From an uncultured Candidatus Nitrosopumilus sp. (GTDB lineage: Archaea; Thermoproteota; Nitrososphaeria; Nitrososphaerales; Nitrosopumilaceae), in NCBI GenBank assembly GCA_951812645.1, contig CATOSM010000001.1, positions 1,157,560-1,221,559 on the forward strand: a DNA stretch of 64,000 nucleotides. The letters run 5' to 3'. Numbering within the stretch: position 1 is the first letter of the stretch; each line of letters opens with the position of its first letter. A program made the translations under genes and the position numbers. Of the stretch, positions 43,773 through 53,291 are shown in pieces. Below the pieces are notes generated by a model, which made no database searches, had not been told where the DNA came from, and saw only the letters and a list, made by a program, of their open reading frames with translations.

Positions 43773-46547
43773 ATGAGAAAATTTCTGATAGTTTTACTTG
43801 TGCTATCATTCATTTCTATTCCATTTGCAGCAGCCCACCCATTTACAGAAGAAACTATTCCAAACCTATCATCTAATGCTCCAGTAGGAACAACAGAAGT
43901 TATTGTGTATTTTTCAGAGCCAGTAGATATCAACTTTAGTGAAATCAAAGTTTTTGACAGTAATGGAAATCAGGTTGACAATAGAGATACAAAGTATCAT
44001 GAAGGGGAACTATCCCTAATTGTAACTACGTCGCCACTTGAAGATGGGGTTTACACCGCATCAGTAAAAGTACTATCCAAAGTAGATGGGCACCTGGTTC
44101 CAAGTGCATTTTTGTTTGGGGTTGGAGATGTCATCATACAGGATACAAGCATGCCAGACGTGGAAACAGAAGTTGTATTTTTGCCTGAGGCTGGAGCAAG
44201 ATTCCCAGGAATAGTAGGTCAAACCGTTGTTTTAGGGGCAGCCATTGCATCATTACTGATTTGGGGAACACAAAACAAACAGTTAATCAAAGAAGAATTA
44301 GACAAAGTGGAGGTTTTTCATCACGGAAAATTCATGTCAGTTACAGGCATGGGATTGATGCTTGTATTTGTTTCAGATATTTTGATGATTGTTGTTCAAA
44401 CAATCAGATTGGAAGCTTCACCACTTGATGTCATTCAAACATATTTTGGAACAATTTGGCTTGCTAGAATGATTATTACCATAATACTACTAGGAATCTG
44501 GTTTGGAATGGATAGAAGAAAGAATCTATCAAAGAAGAATCAAATTCCAATGCTAATTGTATCTCTAGCGTTAATTTCAACATCTACACTCATAGGCCAT
44601 GGTGCAGCAAGTGAACAGATTGGGGCAATAGCACTAGACTATATTCATAACTTAGTTGGAGCAGTTTGGATTGGAGGAATCATTTACTTTGTTTTTACAT
44701 TGCTTCCAACGCTCTCACAACTCAAGGAAGTAAGCAAAGAAAAGATGAGTCTGGTAATGATTCCGAGATTTTCTATTGCATTTATCATCTCAGTAGGAAT
44801 TGTCATCATAACAGGACCGACTCTTATGTGGTTCTTAGAATCTGATGTAGGATTAATCACAGAATCGGTATTTGGCCAGTTAATCATTCTCAAGATAGCA
44901 ATTGCAGCAGCAATGGTAGGATTAGGAGGATATTTCCAGCTTAAAGTACAAAAAAATGCTGAAAAGAATTTTTCATCAGGTAAAATTTCAGTGCATAAAA
45001 AACTCAAAAAATCACTAAAAGTGGATGCGGTGTTAGGAATTATCCTACTAGGAGTAGTTGCCCTACTAACAAACGGAACATTACCTGCAGGGGAAATCCA
45101 GAAAGTTGAAGCACAAGAAATAGCATATGGGTTTAAAACGATTGAATTTACAGAAAATGCAAAATTTGATATCGATATTTCTCCATTTACTAGCGGAGCA
45201 AACAGAATTCTGGTCAAGGTAAGTGATTTTGAGGGAAACCGGCTTTATGATTCAGATGAAATTCAAATAAAAATATCAAACCCATCAAAAAATATTTCTC
45301 CAATTGAGGTTCCAATTCTATTTACAAATCTTTCAGATCCTATTGAATTTGAAAGTGAATTAACATTTGGATTCTCAGGAGAATGGCTAGTAGAAATTGA
45401 AGCTCAAAGAACAGAAAACGCAAATGAATCAATTGCGTTGAATTTACTTGTAAAACCTAGACTGACAGACATTCAAACACAAATTATTGAGTACGAATTA
45501 ACACAAGAGGCCAAACCGTGGTTCCCTTTGTATGATGGAAAAGATTCTATTTGGATAAGCGATCCTTCTGCTCCTAGAATATGGCAATTTTCACTTGAAA
45601 CAAAGGAATTTTCTTCATACACATTTGACGGAGTTTCTACAATGGTTCTAACTATGGATACAGATGGAAAAATTTGGTTTACAGACATGGCAAGAAATCA
45701 AATTGGGTTTATTGATATTCAAACAAAAGATATCACGACTAAAACTTTGCCAAAATTTGATCCTTTAATTTCAGATAATTCTCCATTGTTTATCAAAGCA
45801 GATTTTGATGGCAATATTTGGATTGCCATAGTCAATAAAGATAGAATTGTAAAATACGTTCCAGAACAAGATGAATTTGAGGAAGTAGTATTACCAGATA
45901 AACAATCACTTCCACTTTCTTTAACGCTTGATAATGATGGAAATTTGTGGTATGCAGCAGCTGGAATAGGCAAAATTGGATTTATAGACACAAAAGATAA
46001 CAGTGTAACCCAAATTGAAACCGAGACAATACTGGAATCACCAGAGGCACTACTTTTTGATGATGATGGAAATTTGTGGATAGCAGAGCACTCAGGTTTG
46101 GCAATTACCAGGTTTAATCCAGTTTTAGAAACATTTGAAAAAGTAACTATTCCTAATAATGAGGCACTGCCATTTGGTATGACATTTGACAGATATGGAA
46201 ACGTATGGTTTGCTCAACATACAGTTGATAGTTTAGGAGTTTATGATCCAGACAATAACGACTTGTTAGAAATTCCAGTTCCAACTGAAACATCATTTGT
46301 TCAATTTATGGCATCTGATGATAACAGCAACGTATGGTTTGTCGAACAGGAAGCAAATAAGATTGGAACTATACAAATCACAGAAATTCCAATAAGTGTT
46401 ACAGAAATTCAAAATTCAAGCAGTCCTGAAATAAAATATACCGAACTTGCATCACCGTTAATTGCATTAGGAATTATTGCAACATCTCTATTTTATGTAA
46501 AGAGTATTCAGGATAAAAGAAGACTAAATTCTCTAATTAATTCTTAG
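43773..46547 (+). CDS. CopC-CopD fusion with Vgb-like beta-propeller
   Basis: The 924-residue protein has a signal peptide cut just before HPFTEETIP, giving an N-terminal histidine. It then has a CopC domain (VIVYFSEPVDINFSEIKVFD, DGHLVPSAFLFGVGD, to ~125), a CopD-like region with about eight helices (residues ~145-430, with histidines in LIGHGAAS and YIHNLVGAVWIGGI), a beta domain, and six or so Vgb/NHL-type blades (GKIWFTDMARNQIGF, GNLWYAAAGIGKIGF, GNVWFAQHTVDSLGV). A final helix precedes the C-terminus. CopC binds Cu at the surface and CopD moves it through the membrane in known systems. The propeller addition is unusual. Confidence 0.85.
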   Translation: MRKFLIVLLVLSFISIPFAAAHPFTEETIPNLSSNAPVGTTEVIVYFSEPVDINFSEIKVFDSNGNQVDNRDTKYHEGELSLIVTTSPLEDGVYTASVKVLSKVDGHLVPSAFLFGVGDVIIQDTSMPDVETEVVFLPEAGARFPGIVGQTVVLGAAIASLLIWGTQNKQLIKEELDKVEVFHHGKFMSVTGMGLMLVFVSDILMIVVQTIRLEASPLDVIQTYFGTIWLARMIITIILLGIWFGMDRRKNLSKKNQIPMLIVSLALISTSTLIGHGAASEQIGAIALDYIHNLVGAVWIGGIIYFVFTLLPTLSQLKEVSKEKMSLVMIPRFSIAFIISVGIVIITGPTLMWFLESDVGLITESVFGQLIILKIAIAAAMVGLGGYFQLKVQKNAEKNFSSGKISVHKKLKKSLKVDAVLGIILLGVVALLTNGTLPAGEIQKVEAQEIAYGFKTIEFTENAKFDIDISPFTSGANRILVKVSDFEGNRLYDSDEIQIKISNPSKNISPIEVPILFTNLSDPIEFESELTFGFSGEWLVEIEAQRTENANESIALNLLVKPRLTDIQTQIIEYELTQEAKPWFPLYDGKDSIWISDPSAPRIWQFSLETKEFSSYTFDGVSTMVLTMDTDGKIWFTDMARNQIGFIDIQTKDITTKTLPKFDPLISDNSPLFIKADFDGNIWIAIVNKDRIVKYVPEQDEFEEVVLPDKQSLPLSLTLDNDGNLWYAAAGIGKIGFIDTKDNSVTQIETETILESPEALLFDDDGNLWIAEHSGLAITRFNPVLETFEKVTIPNNEALPFGMTFDRYGNVWFAQHTVDSLGVYDPDNNDLLEIPVPTETSFVQFMASDDNSNVWFVEQEANKIGTIQITEIPISVTEIQNSSSPEIKYTELASPLIALGIIATSLFYVKSIQDKRRLNSLINS

Positions 46548-46728
46548 ATAATAATCAAAATACTTTAAAATCAGTTCCAAATGTATCGAGTATTTTTGCT
46601 CATCTTCTCAGTAATAGGTCGTTTTCCATTTTGAAACAAACCTGTTGCCTCTTTTGTTATGGCTCTCTTGCTTACTAGTAAATCCAACAAAACAATCATG
46701 CGATTATCTTCTTCTTTAGGACAGGGCA

Positions 46729-46905
46729 TTATGCGGCTGCAGTCCTTTTGGTTAATGCTTTTTCTGGTTCTATGTGTATTTCTTGTCCTTTATCTCCAGA
46801 TCTAAAAGAAATTTGTGCTCCTTTTTCAAAACAATGTGCTTCTAAATCTGTAAGATGCAAATACAGGCACTTGGGCTTGAGGTTTGATTGTAAGCCATGT
46901 TAGAT
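46729..46905 (-). pseudogene. Gene relic, unrecognised
   Basis: A - strand frame ending in TAA at 46729-46731 reads LTDLEAHCFEKGAQISFRSG and GQEIHIEPEKALTKRTAAA. The other frame just upstream (to ~46990) reads HIPRPEDWKILGVANNHLTW. The pieces look like one protein split by a frameshift, without a start codon in the last frame. The family is not recognised. The rest of 46548-47335 shows no other gene. Confidence 0.4.
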
Positions 46906-47335
46906 GATTGTTTGCCACGCCCAAAATTTTCCAATCTTCAGGCCTTGGAATATGCGTAGTCAAAACCAAATCCTGAAAGTTTCAGAGCAAGTGTTTCGGA
47001 TTGTTTCAGTCTGATTTTTCATGAACGTGCATTAAAATTGTTGTTAATAAATTATAAATTCCCAACAACCATTTGTATTCTAAAAATCAGAATGTTGTAA
47101 GGGATTATTAACAAACAATATTTTCATTCATGTCGTTTTCACTTTTGAATTTTTTATGAGAATCCCATGGAAATAACAAATTCGTTCAGGCACAAAATTT
47201 TTTCTAACAATAACAGAATTATGAATATCCAGATTAAATCAGCTCAAGCGTTATGAATGCAAGGCGTGCAGGATGTCAACGTATACCCCGATATTGCAAT
47301 AATGTTTCATTTTGTACAGTATGCATAAAAGATGT

Positions 47336-47381
47336 TGAACTGATCCCAAAACCGACCATTCGGGCAATTTCTGATGATCAT
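47336..47381 (+). repeat. Left inverted repeat of the island, 46 nt
   Basis: The reverse complement of this segment equals 49889-49934 at 43 of 46 positions. Its core ACCGACCATT also resembles the right end of the IS5 copy at 25.5 kb, so it is probably the terminal sequence of this IS family. Confidence 0.85.
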
Positions 47382-47416
47382 TTGGATCTGTTTGTATTGG
47401 CATCAAACATATTTTC

Positions 47417-47829
47417 ATGAAATTTACAAAAATGACAGACTCACAATGGCACACAATAAAGAAACATCTTCCAAGACATGCTAAAATGGGAAGGCCCAGA
47501 GCAGATGACCGAACAGCAATAAGCGCAATCATGTTTGTACTGGTTACCGGTTGCAGGTGGATTGACCTGGGGCTATGATGCGGCATGCATCAGAAACTAT
47601 TGCAGATGTCATGGAATCAGATGCTGCATTCCCTGCAGGAAAAATTCCAGATTCGTTGTGCCAGGGAATGTACAAAACGGGTACGGCAAGGCAGGGTTTG
47701 CCGTTCAGAGGTTTCCTTGCCTGGCTCAAATGCGGACTTTATAGAATTGCAACAGGATACGAAAGGAACTGTGGGAACCATCCGGGATTGGTCTGCCTGG
47801 CATGCATCATGATGTATCGGAATGGGTAG
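47417..47829 (+). pseudogene. IS5-family transposase relic, internally deleted
   Basis: The first frame reads MKFTKMTDSQWHTIKKHL, GRPRADDRTAISAIMFVL and VTGCRWIDL, like the N-terminus of the copy at 25.4 kb. It then jumps over the catalytic middle, continues with IRCCIPCRKNSR, and ends in a third frame with FRGFLAWLKCGLYRIATGYE and LVCLACIMMYRNG. About 140 of some 270 codons remain in three frames, so it is inactive. The deletion removes most of the DDE core. Confidence 0.85.
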
Positions 47830-47926
47830 GTTATGTTTTTCCCGAGTCCGTAATGTATCCTATTGCGGCATCATGGCAAAAGGGGAAAATATGGCTGCCG
47901 TACATTGGGGCCGTGTGGTCGGATTT

Positions 47927-49636
47927 CTAGCTGCAGGTTGCAGAATAGGTTACGGATTCCGTGATGGTGACATCGGCGCCCGTTGCAACGCCGGTAAGGT
48001 CAAGCACAAAGCCGACCAGTGCAGAACCAGGGGATCCTGAGACTGGAAGCGCGTTTGATCCGGTAAAGTTGCGATTGTCAAAGTTGATGCCGGCCATACC
48101 AGCGGTGATGGGTGTATAGGATGTCGCATCGGCGACATTGGTGCCGACCCTGGATACGGCATCAGAAAGGGCAGTGCCGTCAGGCTTTTGCCATCCGGTA
48201 GAGGTAAACTTTATTCCCCCAAGGTCCTGGTTGCCGGCATTTTTGATTTGGTTTTGCACAATACTGGACGTGGCGCCGTATTTTGCGTCTGCAAAGTCCA
48301 TGATGTAGCTTCCAAGGGATATGGAGCACACTGGTGATACGTCAAGGTCTGCAATTGACTTTTGTACCGGCCCGGTGCCATCATCTACCAGCACCTTGCG
48401 TTCCGGATCATTATAGTAGGGATTGTAATATACGGGGCCTTGCGTTCTTGCGGCAAATGTGGGCTGTGGGGTCCCGTAATAGTTGTGCGTTGCGACCATC
48501 GGACCGAATGCCTTGTTGATAATGTCAAAGCCGTTTACATTGTCAAAAATATTATGGGTAAACTTGTTTGTACTGTCAGTCTTTGTTGCCGGATCAATTA
48601 TATGGCCAGCATATTTGGCATCTCCCAGTTGATCCGGATGTACCCCACATACTCCCGTACAGTAGACAATACCGTTATTGCCGCCAGAGATGGTGTTGTT
48701 AATGACAGTAACGTTAGACGTATTGACTGGCCACAACACGATAGCTCCTTCAGTGGTATCTTCTCGAACTCCATTAAGGTACTCTAATGCATTGTTTGCA
48801 TTACGTATGTCATTGTCAAGAATCCTTATCTGGTTGCCGTCTGGTCCGACTCCAATTGCAAACGCAGGAACGTTTGAGATTGTGTTGTTCTGGACCAGAA
48901 CATTTTGAGTATTGACCAAGTTTATTCCGGCAAATGTCACAGTATCAATGGTGTTGCCGGTGATTGTGGCGCCTTGCAGGCCTCCTCCTTCTGCAGTTGA
49001 TCTACTAGTAACAAGGAATAATGCAGTCTTTAATGCCTTGGCCTTTTGTTCAAGAGTTGATCCCGGAGCGTAAAATGTTCCAATGTTCTTAAACACGTTA
49101 TCTGTTATAGACAGGCCTCGTATTACAAGGTCATTAACTGCATTCTGGAGTAATATTGCATGTCCTCTGGTGTCTGCAAACGTGTTGTTGTGTATTGTTG
49201 TACCAGTAGTATCAAGGCCAACATATATTACATTACTATTCCATGTGCTATTCTTAAAGAAGAGATCCCTTATGGTCACACCATCACCGTATATGTCAAA
49301 CCTAGAGTCTCCAGTAAGCGTTACCTTGTCGCTTGGAGATGCAGGCTTTACTGTCCAATCGTTCCCTGCAAGTACTAATCCACCTTCATTATGATAGGTT
49401 CCATTTGAGATGGATATGGTATCGCCTGTAGCTAGCGCTCCCTTTGCAATTGCATCTTTTATCGTCTTAAATGTCGTTCCATCACTACACAATTTTGTTC
49501 CAGCATCAATATTTCCACATGTTGCATCCACATTAACTGTGGCAGCATGTGCGGAAGGAACCGCAATCAGCACGGCCAGTGCCGCAATCATAAACATCGT
49601 ATATTGTAAGGTAGTGAATTTTCTCATGGAATACAT
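47927..49636 (-). CDS. Secreted parallel beta-helix protein
   Basis: The product is 569 residues from ATG 49636 (MYSMRKFTT...) or 566 from ATG 49627. A longer frame to 49705 has no extra conserved sequence. A signal peptide (MIAALAVLIAVPSAHA) is followed by FKTIKDAIAKGALATGDTIS and many right-handed beta-helix turns of the NTFADTRGHAI, NTIDTVTFAGI and NTISNVPAFAIGV kind (residues ~70-430), as in PbH1/DUF1565 surface proteins. The last ~130 residues are a different beta domain; no PEFG signal or anchor is seen. The coding sequence is GC-richer than its surroundings, with IS relics on both sides. Confidence 0.85.
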   Translation of the reverse strand: MYSMRKFTTLQYTMFMIAALAVLIAVPSAHAATVNVDATCGNIDAGTKLCSDGTTFKTIKDAIAKGALATGDTISISNGTYHNEGGLVLAGNDWTVKPASPSDKVTLTGDSRFDIYGDGVTIRDLFFKNSTWNSNVIYVGLDTTGTTIHNNTFADTRGHAILLQNAVNDLVIRGLSITDNVFKNIGTFYAPGSTLEQKAKALKTALFLVTSRSTAEGGGLQGATITGNTIDTVTFAGINLVNTQNVLVQNNTISNVPAFAIGVGPDGNQIRILDNDIRNANNALEYLNGVREDTTEGAIVLWPVNTSNVTVINNTISGGNNGIVYCTGVCGVHPDQLGDAKYAGHIIDPATKTDSTNKFTHNIFDNVNGFDIINKAFGPMVATHNYYGTPQPTFAARTQGPVYYNPYYNDPERKVLVDDGTGPVQKSIADLDVSPVCSISLGSYIMDFADAKYGATSSIVQNQIKNAGNQDLGGIKFTSTGWQKPDGTALSDAVSRVGTNVADATSYTPITAGMAGINFDNRNFTGSNALPVSGSPGSALVGFVLDLTGVATGADVTITESVTYSATCS

Positions 49637-49763
49637 GTGATCAGTGGGATTAATAAACTGTTGGTTCTGCAGAGGCCGTTTGTTTTTGACCCAGCTGCGG
49701 TGCATTCTGGCCTGATCTGTCCGGGATATGGGATCCGTTCATCACCAAACACAGTACATTCTC

Positions 49764-49934
49764 ATGAAACTTCAAGAACCGACAGATTCACAATGCGTGC
49801 AGCGTGAAATCATTATCAAACGGTGCAGGATGAGCATGGTACGGAACATCCTGACGTGAGACGATTTGATACCGTGGACAAAACCCGCATGATTATCAGA
49901 AACTGCCCGAATGGTCGGTTTTCGGATCAGTTCA
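49764..49934 (+). mobile_element. Mini-relic of the same IS5-family element
   Basis: At 49764 ATGAAACTTC and GACAGATTCACAATG copy the transposase start seen at 47417 (MKLQEPTDSQ against MKFTKMTDSQ). After ~70 nt the similarity is lost, and at 49889-49934 the IS right end appears, so almost the whole transposase is deleted. The size (under 250 bp including its 5' flank) is like a MITE derivative. Confidence 0.65.
49889..49934 (-). repeat. Right inverted repeat of the island, 46 nt
   Basis: Reverse complement of 47336-47381 with three mismatches. It includes AATGGTCGGTTTTC and ends ...GGATCAGTTCA, marking the right edge of the island or of the mini-IS relic next to it. Confidence 0.85.
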
Positions 49935-50002
49935 CTAATTGTTACAATTCAATTCACAAAGAAACAAACAAGAGAAACAAAAAATTGTTTATAAAAAATA
50001 AC

Positions 50003-50079
50003 CATCCTGTGGCGGCAGGTTTTGGCAGCAACGGTTCTATCATGTCCCATTGTCTGTCTGTTATTTCAGTGAATTTCAT
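50003..50079 (-). pseudogene. IS5-family transposase N-terminal relic
   Basis: On the - strand, ATG 50079 opens MKFTEITDRQWDMIEPLLPK followed by PAATG, a good IS5-family N-terminus. It ends in an AT-rich stretch without the rest of the transposase. Its upstream flank (50080-50135, GATCATTTAGATC) matches the 5' flank of the 47.4 kb copy. The spacer 50136-50271 downstream of this flank holds no gene I can support, only a short signal-peptide-like reading frame. Confidence 0.75.
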
Positions 50080-50271
50080 GTACAGCTTGGAAACTAACAG
50101 TTCATGGATCTAAATGATCCCCAAATATTGTCCAAAGGGTTAGTTTTAAGATAAGTTGAATATTCAATTTTTCTTTCGGTGCCATTGGCATTATTGGCAG
50201 GTGCGTTTACAATTGTTGTTCCACAAGATTGCAAAATAAAGAAGAAAAATAATTTAAAATGAAATTTAGAA

Positions 50272-51126
50272 TTAGCTGTTATGCGTTATTTCAGGTTTTT
50301 TCTTGATATCTATTTTTTTTATTAGCCCTGCAGATTTTGCCAAAAGTATTCCTATTAGAATTGTAACTGCAACTATAACGATCATTCCTGATGGTGCAAT
50401 ATTGTAATAGTATGACAAAAGTATTCCACTTACCGCAGATGCAACTGAAATTGACATTGATATTGCCACTGTCTGTTTGAATCCTTTACCAAACATCATA
50501 GCACTGATGTTTGGAATCACCACTAATGCAGATATCAACAAAATTCCAACCAATCGCATTGATGTAACTACTGTTACAGATGCTATGATTACAAAAGCAT
50601 AGTTTAACAGTGTCACGGGTAATCCTGAAATTTTTGCTTGCTCTTCATTAAATGTGATTTGTAAGAATTGTTTTTGTAATACAAATAATGTTGCAATAAT
50701 CCCTGCACTGATTGTTAGAATCATCACGGTGTCTTCATTACTTATCAACAGGATGCTTCCAAACAAAAAGCTGAACAAATCTACTGAAAAACCTCCCGAT
50801 GAGCTGACCAAAATAACTCCTACAGATAAGCCCGTAACCAGAACTACAGCTACTGCTGCATCCCCTGAAATTTTTGTACTTTCTCGAAGTTTTTGTAGTC
50901 CTATTGCTCCAAATATTGATACAATATATGCACTCCAAAGTGGAAATATTCCCAAAAACAATCCTACAGAAACTCCCCCAAATGCAACATGTGCAATGCC
51001 ATCACCAAACAAGGAATAACGTCTTAGTACAAGAAAGGTACCCATAAAAGAGCAAATTAAAGCAACAGCAATTCCGGAAATCAGTGCTTTTTGAACAAAT
51101 GCATATGATAAAGCCTCAAGAACCAT
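50272..51126 (-). CDS. znuB: Zinc/manganese ABC transporter permease (ZnuB-like)
   Basis: The 284-residue protein has eight or so membrane helices and the ABC-3 family segments FLVLRRYSLFGDGIAHVAFG (coupling helix) and LVGILLISALVVIPNISA. It would form the membrane channel of a metal importer with the ATPase and binding protein encoded just upstream. It follows znuC by 14 nt. The C-terminus is Lys-rich. Metal specificity, Zn or Mn, cannot be set from this subunit alone. Confidence 0.9.
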   Translation of the reverse strand: MVLEALSYAFVQKALISGIAVALICSFMGTFLVLRRYSLFGDGIAHVAFGGVSVGLFLGIFPLWSAYIVSIFGAIGLQKLRESTKISGDAAVAVVLVTGLSVGVILVSSSGGFSVDLFSFLFGSILLISNEDTVMILTISAGIIATLFVLQKQFLQITFNEEQAKISGLPVTLLNYAFVIIASVTVVTSMRLVGILLISALVVIPNISAMMFGKGFKQTVAISMSISVASAVSGILLSYYYNIAPSGMIVIVAVTILIGILLAKSAGLIKKIDIKKKPEITHNS

Positions 51127-51140
51127 TCGAATCTAATCCA

Positions 51141-51938
51141 TTAATCATGATGGTGCATGTGCATTTGCATGGATGATTCTGTATATGTCTTTAGAAGATC
51201 TTTGTTTGAGAAAAATTCTTCTTTTTCTCCATGGAAAAATAATTTTTTGTTCATGCATGCAACTCTGGTTGCATATTTTGAAATTGCATCTAGATCATGT
51301 GATGACCAAACAATTGTAATCTGATTTTCTTGATTGATTTTTTTTATCAGGTCATAGAATTTAGTTTGGGATTCAACATCTACACTTGTTACGGGTTCAT
51401 CTAGAATTAACAATAAAGGATCCTTGACAAGGGATTTTGCAATAAACACACGTTGTAATTCACCCCCTGAAAGTTCCCCAATTCTTCTGTTTTTCAGAGA
51501 TTCTAATCCTACAGTATTAAGAGCAGTCAAAACCTTGTCTTTGATGTTTCCAAGATCACTGTAAATCCTATTCCAGCAACAACCACATTGTTGTACAATC
51601 TTTGCACCTTTGACAAGTTTTTTGTTTGATATTATTCCCATAGATACAACATCATAAACAGTTGCAGGAAAGTTTGGCTCAAAAGCTACCTTTTGTGGCA
51701 CATACCCAATCAAAGGCAATAATGAACGATAGTTTGAATCTTCTAATCCAAACAGTTTGATCTTTCCAGAATATTTCTGTAACCCTAAAATTGCTCTAAA
51801 CAATGTTGTTTTGCCTGCTCCATTTGGTCCAACAATACCAAGCAGATCCCCTTCTTGTACGTCAAAATTAATTTTATCAACTGCCCGATGATTGTCATAT
51901 CCGACAGCAAGATCTTCTACTTCAAGTACACTTGTCAT
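51141..51938 (-). CDS. znuC: Metal ABC transporter ATPase (ZnuC-like)
   Basis: From ATG 51938 (overlapping the znuA stop as ATGA) the protein is 265 residues. It has Walker A GIVGPNGAGKTTL, Q-loop YVPQKV, signature LSGGELQR and Walker B LLILDEPVTSVD. Two unusual features are a cysteine-rich insert before the signature (QQCGCCWNR, residues ~119-127) and a His-rich C-terminal tail (MQMHMHHHD), both of which could sense or store metal. It is the middle gene of the import operon. Confidence 0.92.
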   Translation of the reverse strand: MTSVLEVEDLAVGYDNHRAVDKINFDVQEGDLLGIVGPNGAGKTTLFRAILGLQKYSGKIKLFGLEDSNYRSLLPLIGYVPQKVAFEPNFPATVYDVVSMGIISNKKLVKGAKIVQQCGCCWNRIYSDLGNIKDKVLTALNTVGLESLKNRRIGELSGGELQRVFIAKSLVKDPLLLILDEPVTSVDVESQTKFYDLIKKINQENQITIVWSSHDLDAISKYATRVACMNKKLFFHGEKEEFFSNKDLLKTYTESSMQMHMHHHD

Positions 51939-53206
51939 TGACACTCAAGTGCCATCTTTAGGGAATTAAGGTTTTGTTCCATCTTGTCTATGTATGTAAC
52001 ATCCTTACCTATTTCCTCAGGCGATAATGCTTCAATTGGACTGAACATTAAAACTTCTGCGCCGGCTTCATCTGCAATAACTTCTGCTAGACGTGGATCC
52101 ACTAGTTCTTCTGCAAAGATTACCTTGATGTCATTCTGTCTGACAAAATCAACAAATTCTGCAATCTCTGCTGCAGTGGCCTCTGAGTCAGGAGCTATTC
52201 CACCCAAGGCCATGACTTTGAGATCATATCTCTCTCCAAGATATGTAAATGCATTATGAAATGGAACAAAAGTATCTTTACTACAAGATGCTAGTGATGA
52301 TTTTATTTTCATATCTAATGTGTTTAGTTTTTCGTTGTATGCCATAGCATTTTGTTCGTAACGTTCTTTGTTATTTGGGTCTGCTTCAATTAATGCATCT
52401 CGAATATTGTTGACTTGTTGCTTTACAAGAATTGGATCTAGCCAAATGTGAGGATCAAATTCAAAATCATGAGCGTGCCCATCATGGCCTTCTTCAGCTC
52501 CATGGCCTTCTTCAACATCTAGAATAATATGATGAATCTCTTCTATTCCTTCTTCAGCACTAACATGACCCTCTTCGATTTCATGAATGACCGCTTCAAT
52601 TTTTTCAATGGTTTCATTTCCGTGAGCATGTCCATCTCCCTCGTGTTCATGTAGTATCTCTTCAATGCTTGCAAGTGCTTGAGTTGAATCAATGTGGCCT
52701 TCCTCAAACTCTTCTATCACATGTTCTGTCTCTTTTGCAAATTCTTCTGCATGGGCATCATGGCCTTCTTCAGGTTTTATCAATTCAACTCCTTCAGATA
52801 CTTTAACAAACATAACATTGTCAAATTCACCCGAATCAATCATCTTCTCAACATAAGGCTCCATTCCCAATCCGTTATACACAAAAACATCTGCACCCTT
52901 CAGGGATTGAATCTCTTGAGGTCTTGGTTCCCAATCATGAGCTTCGATTCCTGATGGCATGTACTGAAGAACTGTTGCGGAATCTCCTGCTACATTTCTT
53001 GTAAACTCATAGTATGGATAAAAGGAGGCTAGAACTTGAATCTTATTTTGTTGTAAAGACACACTAGTATCACTTGTTTCGCCCATGTAGTTTTCGGAAA
53101 GGTCTTGGCTATCAGGTACTCCCGACATCGTAAGTATAATTCCTATAATTATAGCAGCAGCAATACCACCACCTATTGCAATAATTGACGGGCTTTTCAT
53201 TTTCAT
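51935..53206 (-). CDS. znuA: Zinc-binding lipoprotein-like protein (ZnuA-like)
   Basis: The 423-residue cluster A-I binding protein has an N-terminal membrane helix, the first ligand region ASFYPYYEFTRN, the GIEAHDWEPRP histidine loop, DPHIWLDPI, and a C-terminal IFAEELVDPRLAEVIA. Between the second and third ligands (residues ~145-255) it has a ~110-residue His/Glu-rich insert with repeated EEGH units (for example HEHEGDGHAHGNE), much longer than the usual ZnuA loop. This indicates zinc rather than manganese. It leads the operon; an 18-bp palindrome lies 86 bp upstream. Confidence 0.92.
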   Translation of the reverse strand: MKMKSPSIIAIGGGIAAAIIIGIILTMSGVPDSQDLSENYMGETSDTSVSLQQNKIQVLASFYPYYEFTRNVAGDSATVLQYMPSGIEAHDWEPRPQEIQSLKGADVFVYNGLGMEPYVEKMIDSGEFDNVMFVKVSEGVELIKPEEGHDAHAEEFAKETEHVIEEFEEGHIDSTQALASIEEILHEHEGDGHAHGNETIEKIEAVIHEIEEGHVSAEEGIEEIHHIILDVEEGHGAEEGHDGHAHDFEFDPHIWLDPILVKQQVNNIRDALIEADPNNKERYEQNAMAYNEKLNTLDMKIKSSLASCSKDTFVPFHNAFTYLGERYDLKVMALGGIAPDSEATAAEIAEFVDFVRQNDIKVIFAEELVDPRLAEVIADEAGAEVLMFSPIEALSPEEIGKDVTYIDKMEQNLNSLKMALECQ

Positions 53207-53291
53207 TCAGTCGAAATAGATTATTAACAATACAGTATAAACTTAATAAAAAATGAGAGAGAAAGTTTTCATGTTAATAATTTAGTAGGCT

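Larger units (their letters stand above)
47336..49934. mobile_element. IS-bracketed island carrying a beta-helix gene
   Basis: The segment starts and ends with 46-nt inverted repeats (47336-47381 and 49889-49934, 43 of 46 matching). It contains a decayed IS5-family transposase (+), a GC-richer surface-protein gene (-), and a second mini-relic of the same IS (+). Either a composite transposon or repeated IS insertions could explain it. The G+C content is visibly higher than in flanking genes, which suggests transfer. No intact transposase remains. Confidence 0.6.

Noticed and set aside
43678-43809. Longer 5' extension of the 43042-43677 gene
   Set aside because: It would cross the divergent promoter and overlap the CopC-CopD gene; a good signal peptide starts at the ATG at 43677.
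47251-47586. 111-codon - strand ORF across the left island boundary
   Set aside because: It runs antisense to the IS5-family relic and has no protein-like features.
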